NCBI GenBank assembly: GCA_023634235.1
Contig: JAMKCF010000003.1
Coordinates: 3,500,958-3,564,957 of the forward strand
Direction: 5' to 3'
From: Pisaster brevispinus
Taxonomy: Eukaryota; Echinodermata; Asteroidea; Forcipulatida; Asteriidae
Length of the DNA stretch: 64,000 nucleotides
Shown: positions 60,811 to 64,000 of the stretch, piece after piece
How the letters are laid out: the number at the start of each line of letters is the position of its first letter
How positions within the stretch are numbered: the stretch's first letter is position 1
Translations under genes and position numbers: made by a program
The notes under the pieces: model-generated
What the model saw: the letters and a program-made list of their open reading frames with translations, nothing else
Told to the model about the DNA's origin: nothing
The model's database searches: none

Positions 60811-63605
60811 AGATTAACTGCTTCTGTGATTCGAATGCTTAATGCTATTAGGTTACTAATAATCACTGACAAACACCATGACGTGGAATGAAACATCTTC
60901 AACTCGGTTTAATTCTTTTAAACCGGTTTAATGACTCCTCACTTTCATGGATCCATGAGCCTTTTTTGTATCAGGCCAGCAGTTCCATGCGGTCTATGAA
61001 AAAGTATTAATATGAAAACGACTCCTAAACCTTCCTGCCCCAACATAATCTCACGGTCCCCTCCCCGTGAAAGACCGAGATCCGCCCAAACCACATTACC
61101 TGCTAAGTGATATACCGGTACCGTAGAACTAAACTGCCACCTGTTCGTTCATCAAACCAATGTAGGAATACATTAGTGGCCCTTGTCCATATTCTGAACA
61201 TTAGTGTGAATTAATGTCACTGCAAACAGGCAGTGTGGCGAGTATGGCTGATGTGTGCCCTCTACACTCTTTGGTATTTAGTGCCGGTATAAAAACACTG
61301 AAGGTTTTCTCGGAGTTAATTATGCCCGGTGATGAAAATCTACGTTTAATCACTACAAATCAATATCTCTTTTTACAAAGGTGTATTAGTGGGTACAATT
61401 GCAGTACATTATAATCAATACTTAAACTGTATTATTTGAAAGAAGTAAGTGTTGTAATTGAAGAGGGAAAAACATGTGAACTTTACACATGTGCACATTA
61501 AATACACTATCGTCATGTGAAAAGTGATCATTGTGTACAAACAGCACCCATCTTTGCTTCGAGTATATGATAACAATATCGTGGTGGCCTTTGTTTATTT
61601 ATTTATTAATTAATTTATTTGTTTTTTATTTATATATTTTTTAACTTGAGTTTGTTTTGTTTCAATACATTTACAGAAAATGTGTATTAAACACTAACTA
61701 TTTTTTTCCCATCAATATATCAGAAAATGACTTTATGTTTATATTATATATATATATATATTTTGTTTGTTGTGCAAAAACGGGGAAATAGTAGTATTGT
61801 TTTCAGTCGTTCAATCTTCATGGAAATTATCATTAACGGTTATCCAATCATTTTCTAACATTCATTTATCTAATGTATTTATAATGAATCTGTTTTACTT
61901 AATTTGTATTTCAGGGTGCAACGATGCTCCCATCAGTGTAAGAATGATATGGTGGTAAAACGTACCCTTTGGTTTGCAAATTATACAAAAGCCTCCGGCC
62001 GTTTTGCAAAATTAATTATACGGAATTTTGTCTGCATGCCGGTCTGCTGACGACAGCAAATGGTTTGCAATTTCAATCGGGTTGTGTTATTCAGCATCTC
62101 CTTAAAACGTATCATTAAGGCAGGAGGAAACTAAACTGTATCTTTATTCTTTTTTGAATACTTGAAAATTTGTTTCCAGTTATCAGTTACAGTTAAACAT
62201 AATATTAAAAGAAAAGTGTGTGTATTCCTTTGTTACTTTGTCAAGACAACAAGGTCACTCTTTTCAACGGGCTAACCTGAATCTAAATCATCATGAAGCA
62301 AATAAATAAAGCACTGCACACACCCGTGTGCTTTCCTATAAAGGATGATCCTACATCAGATCTTACAAATTACAAACAGTAAACTTGCGTACATTTCTTG
62401 AAAAGAGAATGTGCTTTAAATACTTCACGGAGTTAACCTGATAAGTGCTGTGGCACGTTGGGAGCTCCGTAAATATTGGAGGTACACACCTGTGTGAACC
62501 CTTGTAGGCTTGTCGGCCCCAGTCTGTATCCCTTAGCTCGAAGGTTCGAATATTTACCTTCACACTATCCAATATATATTTTAAATGTTTTCTGTGCACT
62601 TCCTAAGAATGTTTACATCTCAGTGACTTCTTCCCATGCCCAGCTAGTGCCTAAGATGATTTAGACCTTATTTGTGTTTGTTTAATTGTTTTAACTAGTG
62701 ACAGGAATAGGTGGATCCACTTAAGAGAATATTTGATATTGGTAGGTCTCTATTCGACATTCGATATTGCACTAAATCATAATAATGACTGCAAAACATT
62801 TTTCTGCCCTAACAAATTATTTAAAAATACACAATTTTGGACCTGGCGCCCTCTTGAGATATGTGGAATAGTCCTGTCTAGGATATCAAAGGCTTTGGCT
62901 CCCCCAGGCCTTGGCACTTTTGAGAAACTTTCGAAATTAACCAAATGTGTGATGATTAACGGCACATGTCTTCGCTTTATGAAGGGTCAACTTTCTAGTT
63001 TCCAGCGAGACTTTCGGAAGACTCCGTCTGTTCAATATAAAAATCTGCTGTATTTTGATGAAATTGTATTCCTTGGTCAAGTTTCCATAAAATGTTGTAA
63101 CTTGCATTTGTTAATGTTTCGTGGCATGTTCCGTTATCAGTTTGCTCAGCATGATTGGTACGTGTGCCACTGACACTATAAAAGCGCATTCTCAACATTG
63201 ACTTTGTATTTGTCAACTCTCAATCATCACTTTAAACCTAGAGTAAACTTACGAGCTAAGCCCATTGCCAACGCTTCTACTTGTGTCATAAATATTTACA
63301 AATTGCTACAGAGTTTGAGATATTAGTAATTTGACAACGCATATTAGCTAGACAAGCAAAGACCCGTGGGTAATACTAACTTGGGTATGTTTAAGCCGAT
63401 TAGCTGTCTGCCCACGAAGTGATGAAATTAGGAGTGCACGGTTGACTAATACGTTGGCCTAAATCCCTGGGCGATATACAACTGTATGGATGAGCTGCAA
63501 CATCTTAGACAGTTGCGACTTGTTGGGGCGTGAAATCTGAACAGACATTCAAAGGGGGGTTTCCTTGTGCTGGGAAAACATCCTCGTCATCTGGATATGC
63601 CTAAC
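60811..63605. other. no gene recognised
   Basis: AT-rich, with a (TA)n tract at 61.74 kb. The 146-codon plus-strand frame at 62733-63173 shows no domain and ordinary AT-rich composition, so I do not call it a gene. Confidence 0.5.
61741..61762 (+). repeat. TA simple repeat
   Basis: Short (TA)n tract within a very AT-rich stretch (61590-61770) lacking any gene signal. Confidence 0.8.
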
Positions 63606-63608
63606 CAC

Positions 63609-64000
63609 TGTTGGATGTTGCCCTTGTCGTGTTTACCCTTGTCTCCTGTCTATTGATGTTAAACTTCAGGGGAACAGCTTCAATACCATCAGGCTGTCAT
63701 GGCACTGCGCTTGTGGATGTAGTCTCATTGTTGTTTGGAATGCGCAACATGCATGTTAATGCTGTGTCTATCATTGATGGGCGTAGTTCACCTCATGTTT
63801 CTCCCGTGGTTTCCCAGTCAGCCTTTGTGTGTAACATTGTCAACATCAACACCATGGACTGTCCCTGCACTTTAGGATTTAGCTACCCCACTCAATGCAC
63901 CACTACTGTTTTCAGTTTCTTGTTAACGAGTTTGCAACAGCATTATCTCCTTCATCATGTTAGCGCCCCGCCCCATGTCCCACTCGTTGTTTTTCTGTCT
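63609..64000 (+). CDS. open frame running off the window end, unknown
   Basis: After a TAA at 63606 one plus-strand frame stays open for 130 codons to the window edge. It includes VALVVFTLVSCLLMLNF, VSLLFGMRNMHVNAVSIIDG and NINTMDCPCTLGF. No domain recognised. The region is less AT-rich than its neighbours. It could be an exon or part of a transposon gene, or chance. Confidence 0.2.

Noticed and set aside
62733..63173. 146-codon plus-strand open frame
   Set aside because: AT-rich composition, no domain, and the minus strand is open over much of the same interval.
63241..63276. Minus-strand MTQVEALAMGLA with a GTAAGT donor as the missing receptor exon 1
   Set aside because: Phase 1 fits the receptor's exon 2, but the peptide is too short and lacks a signal-peptide hydrophobic core; the distance (16 kb) is also large against the other introns.

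Overview
The window looks like AT-rich animal nuclear DNA. Genes are split by GT..AG introns, coding density is very low, and there are many short repeats, tRNA-headed SINEs, inverted-repeat (MITE-like) elements, a Penelope-like retroelement and a LINE relic. Nothing looks bacterial. The repeat types recall marine deuterostomes, echinoderms in particular, but that rests on memory of repeat families and is an inference.

One gene is well supported. A cation-type Cys-loop receptor subunit, nicotinic acetylcholine receptor alpha type, lies on the minus strand at 42642-47352. Six exons can be joined with consistent phases and consensus splice sites to give 482 residues. They include the 45-bp and 110-bp exons typical of nicotinic receptor genes, the 13-residue Cys-loop, the vicinal Cys pair, all five ligand-box aromatics, four membrane segments and a stop codon. 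The signal-peptide exon was not found. A separate minus-strand exon at 28234-28294 encodes a signal-peptide-like start, ends at a perfect GTAAGT donor in phase 1 and lies next to a CpG-rich stretch. It should open another gene running leftwards, whose later exons I could not identify.

Layout. 1-12 kb: intergenic DNA with a foldback element carrying a nested hAT-type MITE (4.2-4.8 kb), an isolated FN3-like exon candidate (7.17 kb), a Penelope-tail-like repeat (8.9 kb), an ATTA-rich block (10.1 kb) and an inverted repeat (11.1 kb). 12-28 kb: no gene seen; a 22-bp satellite split by a SINE (21.9-22.9 kb) and two more SINEs. 28-39 kb: the signal-peptide exon, simple repeats, a LINE 3' relic (35.8-36.0 kb) and a degenerate GACCC-type minisatellite (38.5-39.5 kb). 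39.8-42.1 kb: a decayed, 5'-truncated Penelope-like element on the plus strand with RT and GIY-YIG parts and a hammerhead-like fold in its tail, converging on the receptor gene. 47-64 kb: no confident exon; a near-perfect 98-bp-arm palindrome (52.7 kb), a TAA-flanked MITE (53.1 kb), a 39-bp minisatellite (60.4 kb) and several repeats.

I see no new multi-gene system. The items most worth a second look are the palindrome, the excess of TGACGTCA octamers, the nested MITE, the dispersed degenerate minisatellites and the orphan exons.
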